Positions 1 to 8,279 of a stretch of DNA of 64,000 nucleotides are shown here, in pieces. Position 1 is the first letter of the stretch; each line of letters begins with the position of its first letter. The DNA is from Streptomyces sp. NBC_00443 (GTDB lineage Bacteria > Actinomycetota > Actinomycetes > Streptomycetales > Streptomycetaceae). Both the position numbers and the translations under genes were made by a program. Under the pieces are notes generated by a model. The model had not been told where the DNA came from, searched no databases, and saw only the letters and a list, made by a program, of their open reading frames with translations. The stretch is from NCBI RefSeq assembly GCF_036014175.1, contig NZ_CP107917.1, positions 3,782,001 through 3,846,000 of the forward strand. The letters are read 5' to 3'.

Positions 1-93
1 CAAGCCCTTGGCTAGGCCACTGCCAGGAATCGATCGGCGGGGCCGCCCGGAGGGCGTCGTTGAGGGGTGGTGGTCGGGTGACGGGCGGGACAT
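1..93 (-). CDS. nuoI2: NADH-quinone oxidoreductase subunit I, second copy (N-terminal fragment)
   Basis: This reading frame starts with ATG two bases after the nuoH2 stop codon and runs off the window edge, giving 31 residues. The fragment ends in the segment IPGSGLAKGL, which I recall from the start of actinobacterial NuoI-like ferredoxin subunits. The iron-sulfur cysteine motifs would lie outside the window, so the sequence itself does not prove the function. Position directly after nuoH matches the usual H-I order of complex I operons. The protein would carry two [4Fe-4S] clusters linking the peripheral and membrane arms. Confidence 0.6.
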   Translation of the reverse strand, partial: MSRPSPDHHPSTTPSGRPRRSIPGSGLAKGL

Positions 94-95
94 GG

Positions 96-1064
96 TTACT
101 GGATCACCACCTTGACGATGCCGGTGAGGGCGATCTGCGCGAGGGAAAGGGGCACGAGGAGGGTCCAGGAGAGCTTCTGGAGCTGGTCCTCGCGCAGGCG
201 GGGATAGGTGACGCGGAGCCAGATCACGATGAAGGCGAGGACGGCCGCCTTCAGCAGGGTCCAGACCCAGCCGAGGCCGTCGGCACCCCAGGGGCCGTGC
301 CAGCCGCCCAGGAAGAGGACGGTGGTCAGGCCGCACAGGACGACGATCCCGGCGTACTCGGCGAGGAGGAAGAGAGCGAAACGGAGACCGGTGTACTCGG
401 TGTAGGCGCCGAAGATGATCTCCGAGTCGGCGACGGGCATGTCGAAGGGGGGTCGCTGCAGCTCGGCCAGGCCGGCGACGAAGAAGACGATCGCGCCGAC
501 GATCTGCCAGGGCAGCCACCACCACTCGAAGGCGTCGAGGATGCCGGGGAGGGAGACGGTTCCGGCAGCCATCGCCACGGAGGCGGCGGTGAGGAGCATC
601 GGGAGTTCGTAGGCGAGGAGCTGAGCGGCGGTGCGAAGGCCGCCGAGGAGAGAGAACTTGTTGGCGGAGGCCCAGCCGGCCATGAGTGAGCCGAGGACGC
701 CTACGCCCATGACCGCCAGGACGAAGAAGATGCCCGCGTCGATGACCTCGCCGACCGCGCCCTCGCTGGGGCCGATAGGGATGGCGAGGAGGACGAGCAG
801 GTACGGAAGGAGGGCCACCGCGGGGGCGAGCTGGAAGATACGGCGATCCGCGCCCGCCGGGACGATGTCCTCTTTCTGCGCGAACTTCACGCCGTCGGCG
901 ACGAGTTGGGCCCAGCCGTGGAAGCCGCCGGCGTACATCGGGCCGAGGCGGCCCTGCATGTGGGCCATCACCTTGTGCTCGGTCTGGCCGATGAGCAGGG
1001 GGAAGGTGAGGAAGACGACGAAGACGATCAGGAGTCGCAGGGCGACGTCGAGCGCGTCGTTCAC
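96..1064 (-). CDS. nuoH2: NADH-quinone oxidoreductase subunit H, second copy (NuoH2)
   Basis: NuoH is the membrane subunit that forms much of the quinone-binding channel of complex I. The 322-residue protein is hydrophobic throughout and has family landmarks: EHKVMAHMQGRLGPM near residue 25, and RPPFDMPVADSE followed by TEYTGLRFALFLLAEY in the C-terminal half. I chose the GTG start at 1064 because it has a GGAGG ribosome site and overlaps the nuoC2 stop by four bases (GTGA). The frame stays open upstream, but that stretch lies inside nuoC2. Unlike the NuoH of the full operon at 43812-45176, it has no long C-terminal tail. It differs clearly from that copy, so this is an old paralogue and not a recent duplication. 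Confidence 0.9.
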   Translation of the reverse strand: MNDALDVALRLLIVFVVFLTFPLLIGQTEHKVMAHMQGRLGPMYAGGFHGWAQLVADGVKFAQKEDIVPAGADRRIFQLAPAVALLPYLLVLLAIPIGPSEGAVGEVIDAGIFFVLAVMGVGVLGSLMAGWASANKFSLLGGLRTAAQLLAYELPMLLTAASVAMAAGTVSLPGILDAFEWWWLPWQIVGAIVFFVAGLAELQRPPFDMPVADSEIIFGAYTEYTGLRFALFLLAEYAGIVVLCGLTTVLFLGGWHGPWGADGLGWVWTLLKAAVLAFIVIWLRVTYPRLREDQLQKLSWTLLVPLSLAQIALTGIVKVVIQ

Positions 1065-2833
1065 TGCGGGCCTCCTGAGGGGTCTGTGCGGTTCGGGTCG
1101 TCCGGGTGACTCGGGTGGTTCGGGCTTTCGTCGGTGGAGCCTGCGGGGTCTTCGGGCGTGGCTGCGGGGTCGGACGGGCCGGGCTTCGCCGGGGTCTCTG
1201 ACGGTGACTCGCCCTGGGCCTCGGTCTGGGCCTCGGTCTGGGCCTCGGCCTCGGTCTGCGGCTCGACCTCGCCCTTCGGCTCGCCCTCGCTCTTCGGCTT
1301 GGGCTCGGACCGGGGCTGCTGCTCGGCCTCGGGTCGTTGCCTGAGTTCCGCTTCGTCGAAAGCCGGGCGGGCGTGGTGCCAGGGGGCGTCCGTGCTGCGG
1401 GGGGTCCAACGAGGCTTGGGAGTTGCCGACGGGGTGGAGGGAGTGGTGGCTTCGTCGGCCGTGTCAGCCGATGCCCCATCCGTTGCAGCCGCCTTGGACA
1501 CAGCCGCGCCGGAAGCAGCCGCGCCGGACACAGCCGCGCCGGAAGCAGCCGTGCCCGACGACGCCTCACGGGATGCCTCTGCATCGGAGGGGGCCTGATG
1601 GCTCGCCGAGCCCTCGCCTGCGCTCCGGGTACGGCGCGGTGTGGTCGACGTGCCTGACGTGGTTGCCGGTGTCTCGGTGCCCGTCGGGGGCCCGCCCGCC
1701 GCCGACGCGTTCTCGGAGTCCGTGGCGGCCGCCTCGCCGGCCGACGCCTCGGCTGCCGAAGCTGTCTCCTGCTGACTGGCCGAGCCTTCGGCTGCCGTAC
1801 GCGCACGCCGGGCCGCACCCGTCGCGGGCGCTGCACCAGCTGCGGCTTCCGTCTGGCTGGCCGAACTCTCCGTGGCCGTGCGCGACCGCCGCGCCGCACC
1901 CGCCTCAGGAGCACCCGTCGGAGCCCCAGCCGCAGACGGCGCCTCCGCCTGACTCGCCGAATCCTCCGCCGCCGTGCGCGACCGCCGCGCCGCACCCGCC
2001 TCAGGAGCACCCGTCGGAGCCCCAGCCGCAGACGGCGCCTCCGCCTGACTCGCCGAACCCTCCGCCGCCGTACGCGACCGCCGCGCCGCACCAGCCGCAG
2101 AAGCGCCCGTCGAAGCCCCACCTGCAGCCGTGGCATCCGCCTGGCTCGCTGAACCCTCCGCCGCCGTGCGCGCGCGTCGGACCGGTCGCTCTCCCGCTGC
2201 GCGGGTCGGTCGTTCGCCGGCCGGGCGGGCCGCGCCGCGGGCCGGGCGGGTCGGGGCAGGGGGGAGTTGGCCCTTCAGGGGACCCCATTCGTTCGGGTCG
2301 GGGACGCCGGGGGGCAGCATTTGGCGGCGTTTGGGGCCGCCGTGTTCGGACTCGCCGGGTTCCTTGGCGCCGGGCCAGGCCTTGGCGACTCGGGCTGCCA
2401 GGACGAAGTCCTTACGGAGGGGGTGGCCCTCGAAGTTCTCCGGGAGGAGCAGGTGGTCGAGGGCGGGGTGGTCGGAGAACGCCACGCCGAACATTTCGTG
2501 CGTCTCGCGTTCGTGCCAGGCCGCGCCCGCGTAGACGCCGATCGCGGAGGGCAGTGTCGGTGCCTCGTGCGGGACCGTCGTGCGGACCAGCAGGCGCCGG
2601 ACCGGAGACAGGGCGGCGACGTGGGCGGCGACGCGGAAGCCCGTGCCGGGTTCGTCGACCGCGCTCAGCCAGTCGAAGTAGGTGCAGCCCAGCTCGTCGC
2701 GGGCCGTTTCAAGTGCCGGGATCCAGGACGTCGGGGGGACGTCGACCGTCAGGACGTCGTAGGACTCCTCGGCCGTGGCCTCCGGGCCGAAGAGGTCCTC
2801 GACAGGGGCGGGCAGCCAGCCGATCGTCGTCAT
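1061..2833 (-). CDS. nuoC2: NADH-quinone oxidoreductase subunit C, second copy, with very long disordered tail
   Basis: The first ~165 residues are the 30-kDa subunit domain of complex I, with the signature HERETHEMFGVAF and then GHPLRKDF. The remaining ~400 residues have no recognisable domain. They are rich in Ala, Ser, Thr, Pro and Glu and contain about four imperfect 32-residue repeats with the core ARRSRTAAEGSASQ, then acidic TEAQ repeats and a Pro/Asp-rich end. Typical NuoC proteins are about 170-250 residues, so at 590 this is more than double. The tail is in the same frame, has no stop codon and keeps Streptomyces codon usage, so it is probably translated. ATGA and GTGA overlaps join it to nuoB2 and nuoH2. 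No nuoD-like gene follows, although C is normally followed by D. Confidence 0.85.
   Translation of the reverse strand: MTTIGWLPAPVEDLFGPEATAEESYDVLTVDVPPTSWIPALETARDELGCTYFDWLSAVDEPGTGFRVAAHVAALSPVRRLLVRTTVPHEAPTLPSAIGVYAGAAWHERETHEMFGVAFSDHPALDHLLLPENFEGHPLRKDFVLAARVAKAWPGAKEPGESEHGGPKRRQMLPPGVPDPNEWGPLKGQLPPAPTRPARGAARPAGERPTRAAGERPVRRARTAAEGSASQADATAAGGASTGASAAGAARRSRTAAEGSASQAEAPSAAGAPTGAPEAGAARRSRTAAEDSASQAEAPSAAGAPTGAPEAGAARRSRTATESSASQTEAAAGAAPATGAARRARTAAEGSASQQETASAAEASAGEAAATDSENASAAGGPPTGTETPATTSGTSTTPRRTRSAGEGSASHQAPSDAEASREASSGTAASGAAVSGAAASGAAVSKAAATDGASADTADEATTPSTPSATPKPRWTPRSTDAPWHHARPAFDEAELRQRPEAEQQPRSEPKPKSEGEPKGEVEPQTEAEAQTEAQTEAQGESPSETPAKPGPSDPAATPEDPAGSTDESPNHPSHPDDPNRTDPSGGPQ
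1790..2190 (-). repeat. 96-bp imperfect tandem repeats inside nuoC2
   Basis: About four copies of a 96-bp unit (32 codons) lie in the distal half of nuoC2. The two central copies, around 1890 and 1986, are almost identical at DNA level, and flanking copies are more diverged. This pattern suggests expansion by slippage or unequal recombination. The repeat encodes a basic ARRSRTAAE segment followed by an Ala/Pro/Ser linker. Confidence 0.8.
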
Positions 2834-3498
2834 CGGTCGGCCTCCCCAGCAGCGTCGGCACCCGCACCGTCGGCACCGGGGGTCTGCGGCCCGCGCACCA
2901 GCCCACTCTGCAGCGCCGCCGTGGACGGCCGGGCCGCTCCGGTGCCGTACCGCTCCCCCAGCGACTCCCGCGCGATCTTCTCCTGGAGCTTCAGGATGCC
3001 CTGGAGCAGCGCCTCGGGGCGGGGCGGGCAGCCGGGGACGTACACGTCCACCGGGATGATCTGGTCGACGCCCTTGGTGACGGAGTAGGAGTCCCAGTAC
3101 GGGCCGCCGCAGTTCGAGCAGGCGCCGAAGGAGATGACGTACTTCGGCTCGGGCATCTGTTCGTACAGGCGCTTCACGGCCGGGGCCATCTTGTCCGTGA
3201 CCGTGCCCGAGACCACCATGAGGTCGGCCTGCCGGGGGCCGGGCGCGAAGGGGATCACGCCGAGGCGGATGAAGTCGTGGCGGGCCATCGACGCGGCGAT
3301 GAACTCGATGGCGCAGCAGGCGAGCCCGAAGTTGAAGACCCAGAGCGAGTAGCGGCGGCCCCAGTTCAGGATCACCTTCATCGGCTCCGGGGCGAGGCGG
3401 GCCAAGGCGCCCAGCCGCTTCGGCTCCGGGAGCAGAACGGGCTCCGGCGAAGCCACTTCCGCGCGCTCCGGCGGGTTCACTTCTGGCGTCACGTCCAT
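2830..3498 (-). CDS. nuoB2: NADH-quinone oxidoreductase subunit B, second copy (NuoB2)
   Basis: NuoB holds the terminal [4Fe-4S] cluster N2, which passes electrons to quinone. The cluster ligands are visible: the adjacent cysteines in GLACCAIEF, the cysteine in GACSNCGG and the one in VPGCPPRPE. The protein has 222 residues, longer than the ~160-180 usual for the family, because of an N-terminal Glu/Pro-rich stretch and a C-terminal Gly/Ala tail. I chose the ATG at 3498, which overlaps the end of nuoA2 by ten bases; an open extension upstream lies within nuoA2. It overlaps nuoC2 by ATGA. The second copy in the window (51967-52521) shares the core but differs at both ends. Confidence 0.93.
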   Translation of the reverse strand: MDVTPEVNPPERAEVASPEPVLLPEPKRLGALARLAPEPMKVILNWGRRYSLWVFNFGLACCAIEFIAASMARHDFIRLGVIPFAPGPRQADLMVVSGTVTDKMAPAVKRLYEQMPEPKYVISFGACSNCGGPYWDSYSVTKGVDQIIPVDVYVPGCPPRPEALLQGILKLQEKIARESLGERYGTGAARPSTAALQSGLVRGPQTPGADGAGADAAGEADR

Positions 3499-3911
3499 GC
3501 CAGGACGCCCTTCTTGTATGCGTAGAGCAGGCCCACGGCCAGGAAGCCGAGGAAGATGAACATCTCGACGAGGGTGGTCGCGCCGTAGCCAGGGTCGGCG
3601 AACACCGTCGCCCAGGGGAACAGGAAGATCGAGTCGATGGCGAAGATCACGTAGAGGAAGGCGTAGACGTAGTAGCGGACCTGGGTGTGGGCCCATCCCT
3701 CGCCGACGGGGTCGACGCCGCACTCGTACGTCAGGAGTTTCTCGGGCGTGGGGACCACGGGGCGCAGCAGTCGGCCCGCCCCGAAGGCGACGGCGACGAA
3801 CAGCACGCCGATGACGGCCAGCAGTCCGACGACCGAGTAGGACTGGAAGTAGTCCGCCGAGACGACGACGTAATGCACATCCGCCGCGACGACGACGGTC
3901 TGTTCCGACAC
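3489..3911 (-). CDS. nuoA2: NADH-quinone oxidoreductase subunit A, second copy (NuoA2)
   Basis: This is a small membrane subunit of complex I with three predicted membrane helices (around residues 25-48, 78-100 and 108-130). The conserved loop YECGVDPVGEGW, followed by VRYYVYAFLYVIFAID, identifies the family. The start is GTG, preceded by a purine-rich GAGGGA site. At 140 residues it is slightly longer than most NuoA proteins. It is the first gene of the second nuo cluster and is divergent from the kinase gene at 4249, with 337 bp between them. Confidence 0.92.
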   Translation of the reverse strand: MSEQTVVVAADVHYVVVSADYFQSYSVVGLLAVIGVLFVAVAFGAGRLLRPVVPTPEKLLTYECGVDPVGEGWAHTQVRYYVYAFLYVIFAIDSIFLFPWATVFADPGYGATTLVEMFIFLGFLAVGLLYAYKKGVLAWT

Positions 3912-4248
3912 GTCCGTCCCTCGCTCCCTGACCTCGTTGTCTACCAGTGTCCTGCGACCTGTGGTCCCGTGAACACCGCTGTTCGACGATCTGTACGCAC
4001 GGGAGTCTAGGCCCTGCTAATGACAGCGTAAGCAGCCCGTCACACGTTGAGATCTCGTCGAGACTCGCCTCAGGACGCCGCACGTCGGTCGTCGGGATGC
4101 GGCGGCCGATCCGCGGCCGGTCCGAAGATGGGCACGGGGTGGACGCGGGGGAATGCGGGGGTGGACGCGGGGGGTGGGGATTTCCCCCGGAAGACCGCGG
4201 CGGTCCGCCTCATGGCGCGGCGGCGCAGCGCGCGGCACGCTAGCCCAT
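3912..4248. other. Divergent intergenic region between nuoA2 and sensor kinase
   Basis: This 337-bp region must carry the promoters of both nuoA2 and the kinase gene. I see a duplicated GGGTGGACGCGGGG motif at about 4135-4172, and a G/C-armed site GGGGATTTCCCC at 4176-4187 about 60 bp before the kinase start. A comparable GGG-AAAA-CCC motif lies before the second kinase. These may be autoregulatory sites for the response regulator, which is inference only. I see no convincing small gene here. Confidence 0.5.
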
Positions 4249-5469
4249 ATGACCGAAAGCCCCAGCCCTTCGCGGGACGCCTCCCGACGTTCCGAGGGTG
4301 CCGAGCCGCCACTGCCGCCCGCCCGTTTCGCCTACGACCGGCACACCTGGAAGGAGATCGCGCACCTCCTGGCGAACCTTCCGCTGTCTCTGCTCGGCTT
4401 CGTCTACGTCGTGACAGTGCTGTTCACCGGTGCCTTGCTGACGCTGACGGTGATCGGGTTCCCGCTGCTCGCCGCCGGCCTGGTGGGCGCGCGGCAGTTG
4501 GGCAAGCTGGAACGCTCACGCGCGCGTGCCTTGCTCGGGATGCAGGTGGACGAGCCGAGCCGGCTGCCGTTGCGCGGTGGCAAGGACGGCTTCTTCCCGC
4601 AGCTGTGGCTGGCGCTGAAGGACCCCGTCGGCTGGCGCACGATCCTGTACGACTTCATCCGCCTGCCCTGGGGCATCCTCACCTTCACCATCACGCTGAC
4701 CTCGCTGTTCGTGCTGTGGCCGGTGCTGCCGTTCATCGCGCGGGGCCTGACGAACGCGGACCGGGCGATGGTGCGTGGCCTGCTTTCGCCCTCCGACGAG
4801 CTGGAGCGCCGTATCGCCGAACTGGAGTCGGACCGGGGGGTCGTGGTGGACACGGCCGCGGCCGATCTGCGGCGCATCGAGCGCGACCTGCACGACGGCG
4901 CACAGGCTCGCCTGGTGGCTCTGGCCATGGGACTGGGCCTGGCCAAGGAGAAGCTGCTGGAGGACCCCGACGTGGCGGCGACGATGGTCGCGGAGGCGCA
5001 CGGCGAGGTGAAACTGGCACTTCAGGAGCTACGGGATCTCGCCCGCGGCATCCACCCGGCCGTCCTCACCGACCGCGGCCTGGATGCCGCCCTGTCGGCG
5101 GTCGCCTCGCGTTGCACGGTGCCGGTGAAGGTGAGCGTCGACCTGCTGTCCAGACCGGCCGCCGCAATCGAGGGCATCGCCTACTTCACCGTCTCCGAAC
5201 TGCTGCAGAACATCAGCAAGCACAGCGGGGCGAAGTCGGCGTCGGTCGACGTGTGGCGTTCGGACGAGCGGCTGCTCATCCAGGTGGGGGACGACGGCCG
5301 CGGGGGCGCGCGCCTCGACGGCGGCACGGGCATGCGCGGTCTCGCCGACCGTCTGGATGCCGTGGACGGCCTGTTCGTCATCGAGTCACCCCGGGGCGGC
5401 CCTACGACCGTGACGGCGGAGCTGCCCTGGCGCGACCGCGTCCCCGGGGCAGGGGTAGCGCGGGGGTAG
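4249..5469 (+). CDS. Membrane sensor histidine kinase (putative sensor domain, HisKA_3 type)
   Basis: This 406-residue kinase has an N-terminal membrane 'putative sensor' region of about four hydrophobic helices (residues ~40-170). A dimerisation/phosphoacceptor segment ERDLHDGAQARLVAL follows, with the likely phosphorylated histidine at residue 215, and then a C-terminal ATPase with N-box ELLQNISKHS and GTGMRGLADRL. It should phosphorylate a NarL/LuxR-type regulator. I preferred the ATG at 4249 because the sequence before it is low-complexity and lacks homologous character. A paralogous kinase follows after 126 bp and a regulator is further downstream, suggesting a three-gene signalling unit. 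The signal is unknown. Confidence 0.88.
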   Translation: MTESPSPSRDASRRSEGAEPPLPPARFAYDRHTWKEIAHLLANLPLSLLGFVYVVTVLFTGALLTLTVIGFPLLAAGLVGARQLGKLERSRARALLGMQVDEPSRLPLRGGKDGFFPQLWLALKDPVGWRTILYDFIRLPWGILTFTITLTSLFVLWPVLPFIARGLTNADRAMVRGLLSPSDELERRIAELESDRGVVVDTAAADLRRIERDLHDGAQARLVALAMGLGLAKEKLLEDPDVAATMVAEAHGEVKLALQELRDLARGIHPAVLTDRGLDAALSAVASRCTVPVKVSVDLLSRPAAAIEGIAYFTVSELLQNISKHSGAKSASVDVWRSDERLLIQVGDDGRGGARLDGGTGMRGLADRLDAVDGLFVIESPRGGPTTVTAELPWRDRVPGAGVARG

Positions 5470-5595
5470 GGAAAACCCCCCGTTCAAGACGCCGACGGCC
5501 TCCATGGTCCGTGGACCTGCGGCGCAGCAGGGTTGGAGATACGACGGCACAGCCCCGGGGTGGGGCTGACGGGACGAGGAGAACGGACGACGCCG

Positions 5596-6960
5596 ATGGC
5601 CACGGAGTACGGACAGGGCTACGGGCAAGGACTCGGTTACCCCGAGCACGGCCTTCCCGAGCACGGGGGCGAGCGACGGCACCGGCTGCCGGCCGGGCTG
5701 CGGGCGCCGTTCGAGGCACGCAGCTGGCGCGAGTTCGGCTATGTGCTGCTCAGCCTGCCGATCAGCATCATGCTGTTCGTGTACGCCATCACGATGGTGT
5801 CGCTGGGCGCGGGCCTGCTGGTGACGTTCCTCGGCATCCCGGTGCTGGCGGCGGCGCTCGCCGGCTGCCGGGGCTTCGGGGCGCTGGAGCGGACACGCGC
5901 GCGTGCGTTGCTGCACCTGGAGGTGGCCGATCCGGAGCCGCTGCGGATGCGCCGGCGCGGGTTCATGGGGTGGATGGGCGCCGTACTGAAGAGCGGGACG
6001 TCGTGGCGGAGCCTGCTGTACGCGGTGCTGCACTTCCCGTGGGCGGTGTTCTCCTTCGTCGTCGCCGTGAACGTCTGGGTGTGCGGCTGGACTCTGGTGA
6101 CGTATCCGCTGTGGTTCTGGGTGTTCCCGATGTGGGCCGGCCAGGACGGCATTCAGGCGTACGGCGACGAGACGCACCAGTTCTACCTCGACAACCCCTT
6201 CGAGATCACGGTCACCGCGCTGGTGGGCCTGCTGTTCACGCTGGCCACCCCGTGGATCGTGCGGGCACTGACACAGGTGGACCGGCTGCTGGTGCACGGC
6301 CTGCTCGGGCCGTCGCGGCTGGCCACGCGCGTGGTGGAGCTGGAGTCGGACCGCGGCGTCGTCGTCGATACGGCCGCCGCGGACCTGCGGCGCATCGAGC
6401 GCGACCTGCACGACGGCGCACAGGCCCGCCTGGTGGCTCTGGCCATGGATCTGGGTCTGGCGAAGGAGAAGCTGACGGAGGACCCGCAGGCGGCGGCGCG
6501 GATGGTCGGCGAGGCGCACGGCGAGGTGAAGACGGCACTTCAGGAGCTGCGGGATCTGGCCCGCGGGATCCATCCGGCGGTCCTGACCGACCGAGGGCTG
6601 GACGCGGCTCTGTCGGCGGTGGCCTCGCGGTGCACGGTGCCGGTGGAGGTCCAGGTGGACCTGGAGGAGCGGCCGGTGCCCGCGATCGAGGGGATCGCCT
6701 ACTTCACGGTGTCGGAGCTGCTGCAGAACATCAGTAAGCATGCGCGGGCCACATGGTCGGCGGTGGATGTGTGGCGGGTGGAGAACCGGCTGATGCTGCA
6801 GGTCGTGGACAACGGGATCGGTGGCGCCGACATATCCGAGGGGTCGGGGCTGGCCGGGCTGGCGGAGCGGCTGGACGCGGTGGACGGGATTCTGGTGGTG
6901 GACTCGCCGGTCGGTGGGCCTACGCGGGTCACGGCGGAGCTTCCTTGGCGGACCGTGTAG
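5596..6960 (+). CDS. Second membrane sensor histidine kinase, paralogue of the preceding gene
   Basis: This 454-residue kinase has the same design as its neighbour: a membrane sensor region with several helices, ERDLHDGAQARLVAL with histidine 272, N-box ELLQNISKHA and a G-box near the end. The DNA around the phosphoacceptor is almost identical in the two genes (roughly 4855-4930 versus 6365-6440), while the sensor halves differ. This suggests duplication with diversification of the input domain, or gene conversion of the kinase core. The Gly/Tyr-rich start MATEYGQGYGQG follows an AGGAG site about 12 bases upstream. The response regulator comes next after 361 bp. Confidence 0.88.
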   Translation: MATEYGQGYGQGLGYPEHGLPEHGGERRHRLPAGLRAPFEARSWREFGYVLLSLPISIMLFVYAITMVSLGAGLLVTFLGIPVLAAALAGCRGFGALERTRARALLHLEVADPEPLRMRRRGFMGWMGAVLKSGTSWRSLLYAVLHFPWAVFSFVVAVNVWVCGWTLVTYPLWFWVFPMWAGQDGIQAYGDETHQFYLDNPFEITVTALVGLLFTLATPWIVRALTQVDRLLVHGLLGPSRLATRVVELESDRGVVVDTAAADLRRIERDLHDGAQARLVALAMDLGLAKEKLTEDPQAAARMVGEAHGEVKTALQELRDLARGIHPAVLTDRGLDAALSAVASRCTVPVEVQVDLEERPVPAIEGIAYFTVSELLQNISKHARATWSAVDVWRVENRLMLQVVDNGIGGADISEGSGLAGLAERLDAVDGILVVDSPVGGPTRVTAELPWRTV

Positions 6961-6967
6961 CCGCGTC

Positions 6968-7013
6968 TTGTAAGCCCACTGTTTGTAAGCCCACTGTGTA
7001 GTTCGCCCACTGT
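6968..7013 (+). repeat. 15-bp tandem direct repeat with partial third copy
   Basis: The 15-base unit TTGTAAGCCCACTGT occurs twice with no gap (6968-6982 and 6983-6997). A third partial copy retains GCCCACTGT (7005-7013). The array begins eight bases after the stop codon of the second kinase and lies about 310 bp before the response-regulator gene. It could be a set of binding sites or only a slippage product. Confidence 0.75.
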
Positions 7014-7179
7014 TGTAGTTCGACAAATGTCATTGGCCTGGAGCCGGACCTCGTCCGCCTCCAGGCCATCGTCACGCCCCCCGCTGCCCTTCTCCGGCCA
7101 CGGCTCTTCGGCCCCAAGCCCTCCTTCGGTCTCTTGAAGGCGAGTGCTCCCCGAGCACGCGCCCCCAAAGACGCCTCCT

Positions 7180-7221
7180 TTGTCCACAAGCGATCCCAAC
7201 CGGCTCGGCAGGTTATCCACA
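7180..7221 (+). promoter_or_regulatory. Two DnaA-box-like sequences upstream of the response regulator
   Basis: TTGTCCACA (7180-7188), the box preferred by Streptomyces DnaA, and TTATCCACA (7213-7221), the general bacterial box, lie 33 bp apart (start to start) in the same orientation in the gap before the regulator gene. The exact sequences are plain to see, but binding is not shown. Single boxes occur by chance, so only the pairing makes this notable. The rest of the 6961-7321 gap shows no gene. Confidence 0.5.
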
Positions 7222-7321
7222 GGCCCGGTGACGGCGAGCAGATCGCGGGATACTGAGGTCGCGAGGACGACAGGGCCGGGACACGCTCGGCCGAATGCTG
7301 AGGCGCGGGGGGCCGGGGATC

Positions 7322-7993
7322 GTGGAGGACAGGGTGCGGGTGGTCATCGCCGAGGATTCGGTGCTGCTCAGGGAGGGACTGACCCGGCTGTTGACCGACC
7401 GTGGGCACGAGGTCGTGGCCGGCGTCGGGGACGGCGAAGCGTTGATCAAGACCATCACGGAGCTGGACGGGCTGGGCGAGCTGCCGGATGTGGTGGTGGC
7501 GGACGTCAGAATGCCGCCGACGCACACCGACGAAGGCGTGCGGGCGGCCGTGCGGCTGCGCAAGACGCACCCCGGACTCGGGGTACTCGTCCTGTCGCAG
7601 TATGTGGAGGAGCGGTACGCCACGGAACTGCTGGCCGGTTCCAGCCGTGGAGTCGGCTATCTGCTCAAAGACCGCGTGGCGGAGGTTCGGGAGTTCGTGG
7701 ACGCCGTCGTGCGGGTGGCCCAAGGGGGTACGGCCCTCGACCCGGAGGTCGTCGCCCAGCTGCTGGGCCGCAGCCGCAAGCAGGACGTGCTGGCGGGGCT
7801 CACCCCGCGGGAGCGAGAGGTCCTGGGGCTGATGGCGGAGGGGCGGACCAACTCCGCGATCGCCCGGCAGCTGGTGGTGAGCGACGGTGCCGTCGAGAAG
7901 CACGTCAGCAACATCTTCCTCAAGCTCGGACTGTCCCAGAGTGACGGGGATCACCGACGCGTTCTTGCGGTCCTCACCTATCTGAACTCCTGA
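7322..7993 (+). CDS. LuxR/NarL-family response regulator
   Basis: This 223-residue two-domain regulator has an N-terminal receiver domain with acidic pocket AED near residue 11 and phosphoacceptor aspartate 61 in VVVADVRMPP, followed by a lysine in LLKDR. The C-terminal LuxR helix-turn-helix is LTPREREVLGLMAEG...VEKHVSNIFLKL (about residues 158-205). I chose the GTG at 7322 because the protein then starts directly with the receiver fold (MEDRVRVVIAED). An in-frame ATG lies at 7295. It is the natural partner of the two kinases upstream. A palindrome begins three bases after its stop codon. Confidence 0.9.
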   Translation: MEDRVRVVIAEDSVLLREGLTRLLTDRGHEVVAGVGDGEALIKTITELDGLGELPDVVVADVRMPPTHTDEGVRAAVRLRKTHPGLGVLVLSQYVEERYATELLAGSSRGVGYLLKDRVAEVREFVDAVVRVAQGGTALDPEVVAQLLGRSRKQDVLAGLTPREREVLGLMAEGRTNSAIARQLVVSDGAVEKHVSNIFLKLGLSQSDGDHRRVLAVLTYLNS

Positions 7994-7995
7994 CG

Positions 7996-8014
7996 GACTG
8001 ACACCGTGTCAGTC
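7996..8014. promoter_or_regulatory. Palindrome between regulator and korA
   Basis: ACTGACAC-C-GTGTCAGT is a near-perfect inverted repeat with a one-base centre, extended by one further G/C pair. It starts just after the regulator stop codon and lies about 265 bp before korA. With such a short centre it is more likely a protein-binding operator than a terminator. Confidence 0.4.
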
Positions 8015-8279
8015 AAATGGGCAACCGTTCGCGCGGCGCCCACCGAAAAGAGCGGCTGCCACGTACGAATGCGGCAACCGAACAAAGAACAGGGAGCGTC
8101 TCCAAAAGAAGCGTCGGGGGGCGTGTAAATCATGACAAGTCAGAGTGGCGAACCAGCTCAAACCCATGTCCGTCATGCGAATGGCCCAGGGAGGGCGACC
8201 TTTGCGGACGTAGGGTTGATCCTGGGAAGGCTTGCGGGAAGGCCAGCGCAGACAGCCGCCTCGAAGGAGGTCCAGTTCA

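Noticed and set aside
4047..6737. An 896-codon frame overlapping both kinase genes on the same strand
   Set aside because: It is the +1 shadow of the two kinases; the translation is Arg/Gly/Ala-rich and motif-free, while the other frame contains all kinase motifs.
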